A stretch of DNA of 64,000 nt from Candidatus Methylomirabilota bacterium. GTDB taxonomy: Bacteria > Methylomirabilota > Methylomirabilia > Rokubacteriales > CSP1-6. The DNA lies in NCBI GenBank assembly GCA_035709005.1, contig DASTFB010000087.1:292507-356506 (forward strand), read 5' to 3'. Below are positions 29,542-38,122 of the stretch, in pieces (the first letter of the stretch is position 1; the number at the start of each line of letters is the position of its first letter). The position numbers and the translations under genes were made by a program. The notes below the pieces were generated by a model. The model was not told the origin of the DNA and made no database searches. It saw nothing but the letters and a program-made list of their open reading frames with translations.

Positions 29542-30216
29542 CTACTCGAGCGCCCGGGCCTGCTGTCGGTTCACGTGCCACAGCACGAGGTGGTACTGCG
29601 GCTCGCCGGAGCCAGGATGGGGATAGATCGAGATGTGTTCGATGCGCCGGTCTCCGCCGTCGAGCCCCGCGAGACCCGACCGTAACTCGGAAGCGGGCAG
29701 TGTGTAAACGGTGGCGACGCGCTGGCCGGCCTTGTTGTAGGCGGCGAACCGCCCATAAGAGGGGGCCTCAGCCTCCATCCGGCTGAACTTCAGGGGCGTC
29801 GATGGTGGCGGCGCTGCGCTGGCCAGGCCCATCTGGCCGGGTTGAGGGGACGTCCGCGCAGAGGCGGCGGGTGACATCGCGGCGGCGGCGGCCGCCTCGT
29901 CTCGCTTCGCCGTCACCAGGACGAGATTGCTCGTCATCGGCTTACCGTCGGCGGCCATGCGCGCTGCGTCAGTGATCCGCTGACGCTCGCTGTCATTACT
30001 GGTGACGCCGGTGACGAACACGGAGCCGTTGCTGGTATCGACGTCCACGCGGGTCAGGCTCCCGATCTGCGCGGAGGCAACGGCGGCTTTGACCTTGGCG
30101 GTTGTCGTCTTGTCGTCGATCCATTGCCCGGCGCTGCGCCCGGTAACGGTACGGCATCCGGCGAGGACGATGAGGACTATCACGAGGACTGCGGTCGAGC
30201 GGGTCGCTCCTGGCAT
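29542..30216 (-). CDS. BON-domain lipoprotein
   Basis: 224 residues. A lipobox (VLAGC, Cys about 21) follows a short signal. Residues of about 35-100 form a BON domain (KVKAAVASAQIGSLTRVDVDT, GSVFVTGVTSNDSERQRI), which binds phospholipids in OsmY-like proteins. An Ala/Pro-rich linker leads to a C-terminal beta domain (YGRFAAYNKAGQRVATVY). ATG 30216 follows AAGGAGG. Probably a periplasmic envelope stress protein. Confidence 0.8.
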   Translation of the reverse strand: MPGATRSTAVLVIVLIVLAGCRTVTGRSAGQWIDDKTTTAKVKAAVASAQIGSLTRVDVDTSNGSVFVTGVTSNDSERQRITDAARMAADGKPMTSNLVLVTAKRDEAAAAAAMSPAASARTSPQPGQMGLASAAPPPSTPLKFSRMEAEAPSYGRFAAYNKAGQRVATVYTLPASELRSGLAGLDGGDRRIEHISIYPHPGSGEPQYHLVLWHVNRQQARALE

Positions 30217-30325
30217 GGCGTCCTCCTTGAACGGGGGTGGAGTAGGGCGTATGCAAGGCGGCGGCCATCGACTGCCCGGGGAGGAGCCCCGACCGCTGTA
30301 CTGACGTAGACGGCGGCGATCATGC

Positions 30326-30568
30326 ATGAGCGTCCCGTCGATAGAAAGTCATTCGGCTCGAGGATGCGGCGGGCAAGGTGGAGCCGTGAACGCAGCAAAG
30401 GACCGGCCCCGGCGAAGGCATGTGTGTCCTCGGTGCGGGAGTCGCGCAATCGCTCAGGCGCACAGGCGCGGCGTGCTGGAGAGGCTGGTGTTGCGCCTCG
30501 TCGCTCGCCGGGTCTATGAATGTCTGACCTGTACATACCGGTTCTACGACCGTCCCAGCGCAGCCTAG
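30326..30568 (+). CDS. Small zinc-ribbon protein
   Basis: 80 residues with two CxxC knuckles, CPRCGS at about 34-39 and CLTC at about 66-69, separated by an Arg-rich helix. This fits one zinc ribbon in a small nucleic-acid-binding or adaptor protein. Third-position GC and frame are coding-like, but no clear ribosome site precedes the ATG. It is divergent from the BON lipoprotein gene. Confidence 0.55.
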   Translation: MSVPSIESHSARGCGGQGGAVNAAKDRPRRRHVCPRCGSRAIAQAHRRGVLERLVLRLVARRVYECLTCTYRFYDRPSAA

Positions 30569-30621
30569 GGTTCAAGGGTGCCCGTGGGCCCGGTTCGGCC
30601 GGCCGCACACGGGATCGCTTC

Positions 30622-31140
30622 TCAAGGGTGGTAGAGCATCCAGTAGATCAGGACGCCGGTCACCGATACGTAGAGCCAGACCGGGAAGGTCCAGCGCGCG
30701 ATCCGCCGGTGGCGGGAGAACTGCCCGGTGAGCGCCCGGTAGATCGTCGTCAGGGCCAGCGGCACGATCACGGCGGCCAGAACGATGTGGGAGACGAGCA
30801 GCCCGAAGTACACGGGGCGGATCCAGCCCTGACCGGTGAAGGGGCGGGAGCCGGCATAGTAGTGATAGATGACGTACGTGGCCAGGAACAGCGTGGACAC
30901 GCCGAACGCGCTCAGCATGCATACGAGGTGCGCCGCCACCTGGCGGCGGCGGATGAAGACGTAGCCGGCCGTCAACAGCACCGCGCTCGTCGCGTTGAGG
31001 GCGGCGTTCAGCGGGGGCAGCGCGGACACATCGATCGTCCCTCCCGGCTCCGGCTGCCGACCCAGCAGCAGCACGGCGAGCGCCGCCACCACCCCGGCCG
31101 ACACCAGGCCGATGACGGAGAGGGCCAACCGCTCGTTCAT
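30622..31140 (-). CDS. DUF420 membrane protein (CtaM/YozB-like)
   Basis: 172 residues with five predicted membrane helices and conserved histidines (AHLVCM, YHYYAG, SHIVLAAV, HRRIARWTFP). DUF420 includes CtaM, needed for maturation of some haem-copper oxidases. The ATG at 31140 overlaps the stop of the formate dehydrogenase beta gene (ATGA), so it is translationally coupled to formate oxidation. No oxidase gene is nearby; a haem-related or membrane-anchor role for the dehydrogenase is possible. Confidence 0.85.
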   Translation of the reverse strand: MNERLALSVIGLVSAGVVAALAVLLLGRQPEPGGTIDVSALPPLNAALNATSAVLLTAGYVFIRRRQVAAHLVCMLSAFGVSTLFLATYVIYHYYAGSRPFTGQGWIRPVYFGLLVSHIVLAAVIVPLALTTIYRALTGQFSRHRRIARWTFPVWLYVSVTGVLIYWMLYHP

Positions 31141-33278
31141 CGAGCCTGCCCGCGGAAGGCCTCGCCGAAGTGTTCCAGCCCGCGCAGCAGCGCGATGGGC
31201 GCCGCCTGGCCCAGACCACACAGCGAGGCCAGTTGAATCGTCTCGGCCAGCTCGCGCACGCGCGCCTCCGCCTCCGCGCTCGCGGCCAGCTCGTCCACCA
31301 TCGCGAGCAGCCGCGGCAACCCCTCGCGGCACGGCGTGCACTTGCCGCAGGACTCGTTGGCGTTGAACGCGATCAGGGCCTTGACGATCTCGACCACGGA
31401 GGCGCCCTCGGGCACGGCCACGATACCGCCGGTGCCGGGCGAGACGCGGCCGCGGGGCTCCATCGGTACATCCAGCAGGCCGGCAGGAACGATGCTGCCC
31501 GAGGGCCCGCCCACCACGGCGCCCCGCAGCCGCCCCCCGTCGGTCAGGCCCCCGCCGATGACCTCCAGGAGCGTGCGCAGCGTCACGCCGTTGCGCACCT
31601 CGACCACGCCGGGGCGTTGCAGCGGGCCCGATAGTCCGAAGACCTTGGTCCCCGGCGCCTGGGCAGTCCCCAGGGGGGCGAACCATGCGCCCCCGCGGGT
31701 CACGATGGCCGGCACGGCGGCCAGCGTCTCCACGTTGTTGATGACGGTCGGCCGTCCCCACAGGCCGGCCTCCACGGGAAACGGCGGCCGTGTTCGCGGC
31801 TGGGCTCGACGCCCCTCGATCGACTCGAGCAGAGCGGTCTCTTCCCCGAGCACGAAGCCCCCAGCCCCCCGGCGCAGCTCGACCTGGCAGGCGAAGGCGC
31901 GACCGAGCACGCGGTCGCCGACGATGCCCGCCACCCTGGCCTGGGCCACCGCCCGGGCCAACCGTCCGGCGGCCGCCCCGGCCTCGCCGTGTACGTAGAG
32001 GACCGCCCGCGAGGCGCCCGAGGCATACGCGGCGAGCAGGACACCCTCGAGCACGAGATGAGGATCCGCTTCCATGATGTGGCGATCCTTGAAGATTCCC
32101 GGCTCGCCCTCCTCGCCGTTCAGCACGACATACCTGGGCTGGCCGGCAGCCGCTCGGCAGGCCTCCCACTTGAGCGCCGCCGGAAAGAAGGCGCCCCCGC
32201 GCCCTTGCAGGCCCGCCGCCCTCACCGCCTCGATCACGTCGGTGGGCGAGCCGTCCAGGGCCTGGGCGAGCGCCGCGTAGGCGCCAGCCAGGAGCGCGTC
32301 GTCCAGGCTGGCGGGGTCGAGGAGACCGGCGCGGGCCAGGACGACCCGCTCCTGCGCCTCCCAGAACGGATGGCTCCTGGCGGGCACGAGCCCGCGCCAC
32401 GGCCCGTCGGCCCACACCACCCCGCTGAGCCCTGCGGCGCGGAAGTCGCCGCGCTCGGAGGCGAGCTGATCGAGGAACACCCCCACCGCGCGGGCCTCGA
32501 GGCGCTCGACCACGGACCGCGGCCATCCGGGAGCGCGGAGCTCCACGAGGGGCGCCGCGTAGCACATGCCGTTGCACGCCCCCTCCAGCACGTCGATGTC
32601 GAGGCGGCGGCGGCGCGCCTCACTGCTGAGGGCCCGCCACAACTCCTGCCCGCCGACGGCGCGGCCGCACGTGCCCGCCTGAACGAGCAGCCGCGGGCGG
32701 GATGGGTGTGCCGAACGGGCCTGCTCCACGAGGGCCGCCACGTACTCGCGCGCCGTGCTCGCTCGGGGGACAACCCGCGCTGGCGGCGATGCTTCGGCGG
32801 CGCTCTCGTGGCGGCGCCCGTAGGCGAACCAGCCGTCCAGGCCGCTGACCTGGGCCTGGGGCACGCGACCGTAGAGCGCCCCGTCGACCTCGACCAGCGG
32901 CGCCATCGAGCAGGCGAAAAGACAGTCGGCGGCCTCGAGCGTCAGCTCGCGGCCCTCGCCGGCCTCGCCGGGGGTCGCCTTCCGCTGTCCCGCGATGCCG
33001 TCGAGGAGCGCCCGGCCGCCCGCCAGCGCGCAGGACACACCGGTGCAGACCCGGACGTGGTGACGGCCGTGAGGCGCCAGCCGAAGCTCCGGGTAGTGCG
33101 TGGCGACCCCCCACACCTCGCTGACGGGGACGCGCAAGTGCCCGGCCACCTCGGCCAGCGCCGATTCGGACAGGGTCCCGAGCGCATGCTGCACGGCCTG
33201 CAGGGCGGGCAGCAACCACTGACGCTCGCGCGGAAAGCCCGCCAGCACCCGCGCCGTCGTGTCGGAGGCGACCGCCAC
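31137..33278 (-). CDS. fdsB: NAD formate dehydrogenase FdsG-FdsB fusion (NuoE + NuoF)
   Basis: 713 residues. Residues 1-160 are NuoE/FdsG-like with [2Fe-2S] ligands CTGVSC and CLFAC. About 185-270 is a second thioredoxin-like [2Fe-2S] domain (AGTCGRAVGG ... CNGMCY). About 290-700 is NuoF/FdsB with the FMN/NADH sites GRGGAFFPAALKWE and NGEEGEPGIFKDRH and the [4Fe-4S] motif SCGKCTPCREG. It transfers electrons from the FdsA iron-sulphur chain to NAD+. FdsG and FdsB are usually separate proteins. It starts 8 nt after fdsA and overlaps the DUF420 gene. Confidence 0.9.
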   Translation of the reverse strand: MAVASDTTARVLAGFPRERQWLLPALQAVQHALGTLSESALAEVAGHLRVPVSEVWGVATHYPELRLAPHGRHHVRVCTGVSCALAGGRALLDGIAGQRKATPGEAGEGRELTLEAADCLFACSMAPLVEVDGALYGRVPQAQVSGLDGWFAYGRRHESAAEASPPARVVPRASTAREYVAALVEQARSAHPSRPRLLVQAGTCGRAVGGQELWRALSSEARRRRLDIDVLEGACNGMCYAAPLVELRAPGWPRSVVERLEARAVGVFLDQLASERGDFRAAGLSGVVWADGPWRGLVPARSHPFWEAQERVVLARAGLLDPASLDDALLAGAYAALAQALDGSPTDVIEAVRAAGLQGRGGAFFPAALKWEACRAAAGQPRYVVLNGEEGEPGIFKDRHIMEADPHLVLEGVLLAAYASGASRAVLYVHGEAGAAAGRLARAVAQARVAGIVGDRVLGRAFACQVELRRGAGGFVLGEETALLESIEGRRAQPRTRPPFPVEAGLWGRPTVINNVETLAAVPAIVTRGGAWFAPLGTAQAPGTKVFGLSGPLQRPGVVEVRNGVTLRTLLEVIGGGLTDGGRLRGAVVGGPSGSIVPAGLLDVPMEPRGRVSPGTGGIVAVPEGASVVEIVKALIAFNANESCGKCTPCREGLPRLLAMVDELAASAEAEARVRELAETIQLASLCGLGQAAPIALLRGLEHFGEAFRGQAR

Positions 33279-33286
33279 CTGGCCGC

Positions 33287-36004
33287 TCAGCCGCGCGCCC
33301 GCGAGGGCAGCGGCTCCACCCGCACGGCGCAGACCTTATACTCGGGGATCTTGGAGCCGGGGTCGAACGCCGGGTTGGTGAGGAAGTTCGCGGCCGACTC
33401 CGCGAGCTTCACGAACGGCACGAAGATGGCGCCCGGCTGCACGGCGTCGGTGAGCCGGGCCCGACCTGTCAGCTCGCCGCGGCGCGAGGTGACCTTGACG
33501 GCCTCGCCCTGCGCGATTCCCAGGCGTTCGGCGTCGGCCGGATGGATCGCCACCTCGAGATCGGGCGCCAGGGCCAGCAGGCCGGCGACGCGCCGGGTGA
33601 TGGTTCCCCCGTGCCAGTGATAGAGGAGCCGACCGGTGTTGAGGATCAGCGGATAGCTCTCGTCAGGCAGCTCCGCCGCCGCGGCGGTTTGCTGCGCGGG
33701 GACGAACCGGCCCTTGCCGCGCGGAAAGGACTCCGCGTAGAGGTAACGGGTGCCCGGGTGGTCGGCGCTCGGACACGGCCACTGCAGTCCGCCTTCACGA
33801 TCCAGCCGGGCATGGGACAGGCCGGCCAGGAACGGGACCAGCCGGGCCATCTCGTCGAGGATCGCCGCCGGCCCGGAATACGTGAACTGCCGGTCGCAGT
33901 CGAGACCGAGCCGGCGGCCCAGCCGCTTGGCCAGCTCGGAGGTGATCCACCAGTCGGGCCGAGCCAGCCCGGGCGGCGCCAGCGCCTGGCGCACGCGCTG
34001 GACCCGACGCTCGGAGTTCGTGAAGGTGCCTTCCTTCTCGGCGAAGGAGGCGGCGGGCAGGAACACGTGGGCTCGCTCGGCCGTCTCGTGCATGAACAGG
34101 TCCTGCACGACCAGCAAGTCGAGCTGGCCGATCGCCTTCTCGGCGTGGTGCAGATCCGGCTCGGAGAGCAGCGGATTCTCGCCCACGATGTACATCGCCC
34201 GCACGTCGCCGCTGAGGCAGGCCTCTACCATCTCCGTCACCACGAGTCCGGGACGCTCCGGGGGCCGCACGCCCCAGGCGCGCTCGAACGCGTCCAGGGT
34301 GGAGGCGGCGTAGGTCTGATAGCCGGGCAGGTTGGTCGGAATGCAGCCGGCGTCGCCGCAGCCCTGGACGTTGTTCTGGCCCCGCAGCGGGGAGACGCCG
34401 GATCCCGGGAACCCGAGCTGCCCGGTGACCAGCGCCAGGTTCAACAGCGCGTGAGCATTGTGCAGGCCGTTGACGTGCTGGGTGATGCCCATCCCCCACA
34501 CGAGGCAGGAGCCGGCGAATGGGGGACGGGCGTACCAGCGGGCGGCCTGCCGGATGTCGGCGGGCGCGACGCCGGTCAGGCGCGAGGCGTAGTCGAGCGT
34601 GAACGGCTCCAGCGACGCCCGCCAGGCCTCGAACCCCTCCGTGCGAGCACGGATGAATTCCGCGTTGGCCAGCTCCTCGTCGAGGATCACCCGGGCCATC
34701 GCGTTGAAGAGGGCCACGTCCGTGCCCGGGCGGTTGGCGATCCAGAGATCGGCCTGGTTGCAGAGCTCGATGCGCTTGGGGTTGACCACGACGACGCGAG
34801 CGCCACGGCTCATGGCCCGGCGGAAGCGGATAGCGATCACCGGGTGGTTGGCCGAGGCATCCGCCCCCACGATGAGCAGGCACCCGGCCTCCTCGTAGTC
34901 CACGTAGGAATTCGAGGTCGCCCCGGAGCCCATCGAGGCCAGCATCGCCTCGACGGACGGCGAATGGCAGAGCCGCGTGCAGTGGTCGACGTTGTTCGTG
35001 GCCATCACGGCGCGGACCAGCTTCTGCACGACGTAGCCGTCCTCGTTGGTGGCCTTGGCGCTGGCCAGCGCGGCGAAGCGCCCGCGATGGCGGGCGAGCC
35101 CGTCGGCGGCCGTGTCCAGGGCTTCGTCCCAGGACACCTCGCACCAGCGCCCGTCGCGCTTGACGAGCGGCGTCGTGATCCGGTCTGGCGCGTGCACGAA
35201 GCCGGTGCCGAAGCGCCCTTTCACGCACAACGTGCCCCGGCTGGAGTGATTGCCCGGCACGTCGTCCGTCATCAGCGCCAGGCGACGATCCGCGCGCACG
35301 CCCAGCACGATCCCACAGCCCACCCCGCAGTAGGGGCACGTGGTCTCGACACGGCCGGCGATCTCGGCCGGAGCCTCTTTCGGCCGCAGCGCCCCGGTGG
35401 GACAGGTGGCCACGCACTGCCCGCACGACGTGCAGACGGACGAGGCCAGCGCCCCGTCGCCGGCCACCCCCACCTTCATGCGGTGGCCGCGTCCCAGCAG
35501 GGCGATGGCGCCGATGAGCTGGACGTCGTCGCAGGCGACGGTGCAGCGGCCGCACAGGATGCAAGCCTCGCGGTCGAGCACGAAGAACGATTTGGAGTCG
35601 TCGACCGCGAAGCGGTGGAGCGGCGCCGGCGTCGGCCCGCTCAGGGCATGGCGGGCGCACGCCTCACCGAGTTGGCCGAAGCCATCGCGGTCGGGACCGG
35701 ACGTGAGCATCCCCCGCGTGAGCCGCAAGACGCCTCCCCGGACGCGGACGACGTCCGGGTCGTTCGTGCTCACGACCATTCCGTCCCGAGCCGGCAGATG
35801 ACACGCCGCCGGCGTCCCCCGCACGCCCTCGACGCGGACCAGGCAGGTGCGGCAGGCGCCCAGCGGGGGACGATCGGGATCCTTGCACAACTGGGGCAGC
35901 GCAATGCCGAGGGCGTTGACCGCGTCCAGCACGGTCGCGCCGGCGGGCACCTCGACCGCGCGGCCGTCCACCGACAGCTTCATGCCGGTATTGTAAATCA
36001 CCAT
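33287..36004 (-). CDS. fdsA: NAD-dependent formate dehydrogenase alpha subunit (Mo/W-bis-MGD, Cys type)
   Basis: 905 residues. The N-terminal ferredoxin-like domain has CKDPDRPPLGACRTC; the His-Cys and [4Fe-4S] modules follow (CILCGRCTVAC, CTSCGQCVATCPTGA), then the catalytic [4Fe-4S] CPYCGVGCG and the molybdopterin domains. The catalytic residue is C346 in RLCHSPSVE, where some FDHs carry selenocysteine. The C-terminal molydop_binding domain is present. ATG 36004 has a GGAG upstream; ATG 35983 is an alternative. It oxidises formate to CO2 in the cytoplasm, or runs in reverse. Confidence 0.92.
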   Translation of the reverse strand: MVIYNTGMKLSVDGRAVEVPAGATVLDAVNALGIALPQLCKDPDRPPLGACRTCLVRVEGVRGTPAACHLPARDGMVVSTNDPDVVRVRGGVLRLTRGMLTSGPDRDGFGQLGEACARHALSGPTPAPLHRFAVDDSKSFFVLDREACILCGRCTVACDDVQLIGAIALLGRGHRMKVGVAGDGALASSVCTSCGQCVATCPTGALRPKEAPAEIAGRVETTCPYCGVGCGIVLGVRADRRLALMTDDVPGNHSSRGTLCVKGRFGTGFVHAPDRITTPLVKRDGRWCEVSWDEALDTAADGLARHRGRFAALASAKATNEDGYVVQKLVRAVMATNNVDHCTRLCHSPSVEAMLASMGSGATSNSYVDYEEAGCLLIVGADASANHPVIAIRFRRAMSRGARVVVVNPKRIELCNQADLWIANRPGTDVALFNAMARVILDEELANAEFIRARTEGFEAWRASLEPFTLDYASRLTGVAPADIRQAARWYARPPFAGSCLVWGMGITQHVNGLHNAHALLNLALVTGQLGFPGSGVSPLRGQNNVQGCGDAGCIPTNLPGYQTYAASTLDAFERAWGVRPPERPGLVVTEMVEACLSGDVRAMYIVGENPLLSEPDLHHAEKAIGQLDLLVVQDLFMHETAERAHVFLPAASFAEKEGTFTNSERRVQRVRQALAPPGLARPDWWITSELAKRLGRRLGLDCDRQFTYSGPAAILDEMARLVPFLAGLSHARLDREGGLQWPCPSADHPGTRYLYAESFPRGKGRFVPAQQTAAAAELPDESYPLILNTGRLLYHWHGGTITRRVAGLLALAPDLEVAIHPADAERLGIAQGEAVKVTSRRGELTGRARLTDAVQPGAIFVPFVKLAESAANFLTNPAFDPGSKIPEYKVCAVRVEPLPSRARG

Positions 36005-36078
36005 CCGGGGGTCTCCGGCCCGCGTGCTACCCTCGGCCCGACACGCCAACCGGTGGTCGAGACAGCAAGGAGGCGCGC

Positions 36079-36507
36079 ATGCGAGGGATCTGGGGCATCG
36101 ATCCAGGTTGGGGGATCACCGCCGTGCGCCTGGCGGTCGGCGTCATCGTGCTGGTGGCGGGCTGGGCGAAGCTCATGGTCGGGATGGACGAGGTCACCGC
36201 CAGCTTCGCGCAGATGGGCATTCCGGCCCCGGGCGTGACGGGGCTGTTCGTCATGCTCGTGGAGATCGTCGGCGGGGCCCTGCTGATTCTGGGAATCGCG
36301 ACACGCTGGGTCGCGCTCGTCTTCGCCATCGAGTTCCTCGTCACGACGCTCTATGTGAAGATCCCGGTCGGGCTCGCCGGGGCGCGGCTCGACATCATGC
36401 TGCTCGCCGGGAACATCCTGCTCTTTCTGGCCGGTCCCGGACGTGCCGCGGTCGACGCACTCTGGCTGGAGAAGCCAGCGACGCACGGCGCGCGCCGCAC
36501 GGCCTGA
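36079..36507 (+). CDS. DoxX family membrane protein
   Basis: 142 residues, four predicted membrane helices with the DoxX pattern (VRLAVGVIVLVAGWAKL, LVEIVGGALLILG, DIMLLAGNILLFLAG). ATG 36079 follows AAGGAGG. DoxX proteins form membrane complexes linked to thiol stress or quinone chemistry. It is divergent from fdsA across 74 nt. Confidence 0.88.
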   Translation: MRGIWGIDPGWGITAVRLAVGVIVLVAGWAKLMVGMDEVTASFAQMGIPAPGVTGLFVMLVEIVGGALLILGIATRWVALVFAIEFLVTTLYVKIPVGLAGARLDIMLLAGNILLFLAGPGRAAVDALWLEKPATHGARRTA

Positions 36508-36522
36508 CCGGCAGCCGGAGAG

Positions 36523-36790
36523 TCAGGGCCCGCCGGTCTTCTCCTCGGTGACGAGCCCGGCGGTCGCCTCGAACTGGCCGGGCAACGGCAGCTGGGCGTG
36601 GAGGACGCCGCCGTCCGCCGGGCCCGGGCCTCGTCGGGGGCCCTGCACACCGTCAGCTCGGCGTAGCGCGGCTTCCCGCGGCCGCCCACCGCCTGGAGCT
36701 TTCTTGACCAGCTCGCGATCGGGCCCGGTCGTGATGAGCCCGTCGGCCGTCCGGCCGGCCAGTTGCGCCCCCTTGAAACCCGCCGCCCTG
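36523..36790 (-). pseudogene. F420-dependent LLM-class oxidoreductase remnant
   Basis: The minus strand carries successive pieces of an F420-dependent luciferase-like oxidoreductase in different frames: QLAGRTADGLITTGPDRELV, then GKPRYAELTVCRAPDEARAR, then LPGQFEATAGLVTEEK before a stop at 36523. The order matches the C-terminal part of F420 glucose-6-phosphate dehydrogenase-like proteins. At least two frameshifts and a missing 5' half make this a relic. It fills most of the 338-nt gap between DoxX and the next lipoprotein. Confidence 0.6.
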
Positions 36791-36845
36791 TGTAGATCTA
36801 CCGGGCCGGGGCCTGATGGGACAAAGCTGATATCCTAGGCGCTGC

Positions 36846-37319
36846 ATGGGCCCGGCCCTGATGGTCGCCTTGGGACTCGTCGTGGCGGCGCTGGCGGGGT
36901 GCGCCTCGTCCAGCAGCCAGGGCTTGCTGACCCTCGTCTCCCAATCGGCAACGCGCGGAATTCAGTTCGGTCACATTCGCCCAGGCGAACCATTGGTGAC
37001 GCTCGTCGTGACCCAGGACCGGAGCGTGGTATGGAGTGAGTGCGCCGATGCGGGAGTGGCCGGTGGTCCGCTGCTCGGGTGTCAGCGGAGTCACGTCGTC
37101 CACGTTACGGCGGGACGAGCGGTGCAGGCGGTGAAGATCGTGCGGTATGCCGACGTGTTGCCCTCGCCGTTGGCGTTCGAGATCGAGGCCCACGAGTTGT
37201 GCCACGCCATCGCGGCAATTCAGTCCCTCGACGACCCGTGCCACACCGACCCGGCCGGGAGCATCAACTCCACCCGGGAGGTGACGCCTGAGCGCCATCT
37301 CCCGGGCTTGGAACGCTAG
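36846..37319 (+). CDS. Lipoprotein with HEXXH motif
   Basis: 157 residues: a signal peptide with lipobox ALAGC (Cys about 19), a beta-rich middle, and HELCHAIAAIQ near 119. HELCH matches the zincin HEXXH pattern, and further Cys/His (DDPCHTDP) follow closely. It could be a small secreted metallopeptidase-like protein, though the catalytic context is short and no third ligand can be assigned. Family not recognised. Confidence 0.6.
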   Translation: MGPALMVALGLVVAALAGCASSSSQGLLTLVSQSATRGIQFGHIRPGEPLVTLVVTQDRSVVWSECADAGVAGGPLLGCQRSHVVHVTAGRAVQAVKIVRYADVLPSPLAFEIEAHELCHAIAAIQSLDDPCHTDPAGSINSTREVTPERHLPGLER

Positions 37320-37346
37320 TGGGTGCGCCCGCGCGCGGTCGGACGA

Positions 37347-37874
37347 TCAATCGTAGAGGCAAAAGCCAAATCCCGTCCCGACGGTGGGCTCGTAGTGCCC
37401 CCCGCAGGGTGGCAGGGGTTCGCGCGACCCCCGGACGACCCCGATGCCCGACGGCCCAGAAAGACCGCCACCAGCACTGACGAGACCTCCGCCTCCGCCG
37501 TCAGCACTTCCACCGCTGTCGCCAGCTCCCGCACCACCGCCCGAAGCGCTGCCCCCACCGCTGCCGCCGCTTCCCGTGCCGCCGGTGCTTGCGTCGCTGG
37601 AGCTCCCACCCGTGCCGCCGGTGCCGCCGTCGCTTGAGCCTCCACCCGTGCCGCCGGTGCCGCCACCACCGTGGCCGCCGTCACCACCACCGACGCCGCC
37701 TCCAGAAGTGGACCCGACGCCCTCTCCGCTGTTCCCGCCACCGGCACTGGCGCCGGGCCCGCTGCCGTCTTTGCCCCACACCAGACCGGGATCGACGGCG
37801 ACGGGGAGAATGACGACCAGAGCGACGAGCGCTCGCACCAAAAATTTGAATGTGACCGGCCAATGGAAATTCAT
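37347..37874 (-). CDS. Secreted glycine-rich protein
   Basis: 175 residues: an N-terminal signal/anchor (about 1-32), then about 100 residues composed almost entirely of Gly, Ser, Thr and Ala with GGTGGTGG repeats, and a short C-terminus with two Cys (PPCGGHYEP, FGFCLYD). ATG 37874 follows AAGGAGG. It resembles low-complexity surface or matrix proteins. No enzymatic domain. It shares direction with the small lipoprotein immediately upstream. Confidence 0.65.
   Translation of the reverse strand: MNFHWPVTFKFLVRALVALVVILPVAVDPGLVWGKDGSGPGASAGGGNSGEGVGSTSGGGVGGGDGGHGGGGTGGTGGGSSDGGTGGTGGSSSDASTGGTGSGGSGGGSASGGGAGAGDSGGSADGGGGGLVSAGGGLSGPSGIGVVRGSREPLPPCGGHYEPTVGTGFGFCLYD
37593..37664. repeat. 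36-nt tandem repeat, two copies, in the glycine-rich gene
   Basis: Two adjacent 36-nt units (37593-37628 and 37629-37664) differ at only a few positions; both end CACCCGTGCCGCCGGTGCCG. The unit length keeps the frame and encodes GGTGGTGG-SSD-type blocks. Confidence 0.65.
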
Positions 37875-37885
37875 ATGCTCCCTCC

Positions 37886-38122
37886 TTAGCTCGTGAACCA
37901 GTAGCCTCTCTTCATGAGGCACTTTTTAATGCCGTAGGCCTCGTACGCGTCGGTTGCTTCGAACTTGAACCGGCCGTCTTCGGCCAGGCTCGTGATGTGG
38001 GCGCCGCCCGGAGCGCAGTCTGCAAAGTCATCGAGGGTCCGTGTCTGCTGGGCAGTGAGGCCACAGCCGCTTATCAGAGCAACCGCCATCATCGTCAACA
38101 GTGCCCGCGCAATCATCGTCAT
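37886..38122 (-). CDS. Small lipoprotein
   Basis: 78 residues with a lipobox (LISGC, Cys about 20). The mature part is 58 residues containing two more Cys (DDFADCAPGG, IKKCLMKRGYWF), which could form a disulphide. ATG 38122 follows GGGAGGATG. Not recognised by family. It is 11 nt upstream of the glycine-rich protein gene and probably cotranscribed. Confidence 0.65.
   Translation of the reverse strand: MTMIARALLTMMAVALISGCGLTAQQTRTLDDFADCAPGGAHITSLAEDGRFKFEATDAYEAYGIKKCLMKRGYWFTS

Noticed and set aside
30569..30621. CCCGTG ... CACGGG inverted repeat between the convergent zinc-ribbon and DUF420 genes as a terminator
   Set aside because: The 6-bp arms are far apart and the inner pairing is irregular, with no U-tract, so it is not convincing.
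33287..36004. Possible selenocysteine in FdsA
   Set aside because: The active-site codon is TGC (C346 in RLCHSPS) and there is no in-frame UGA.
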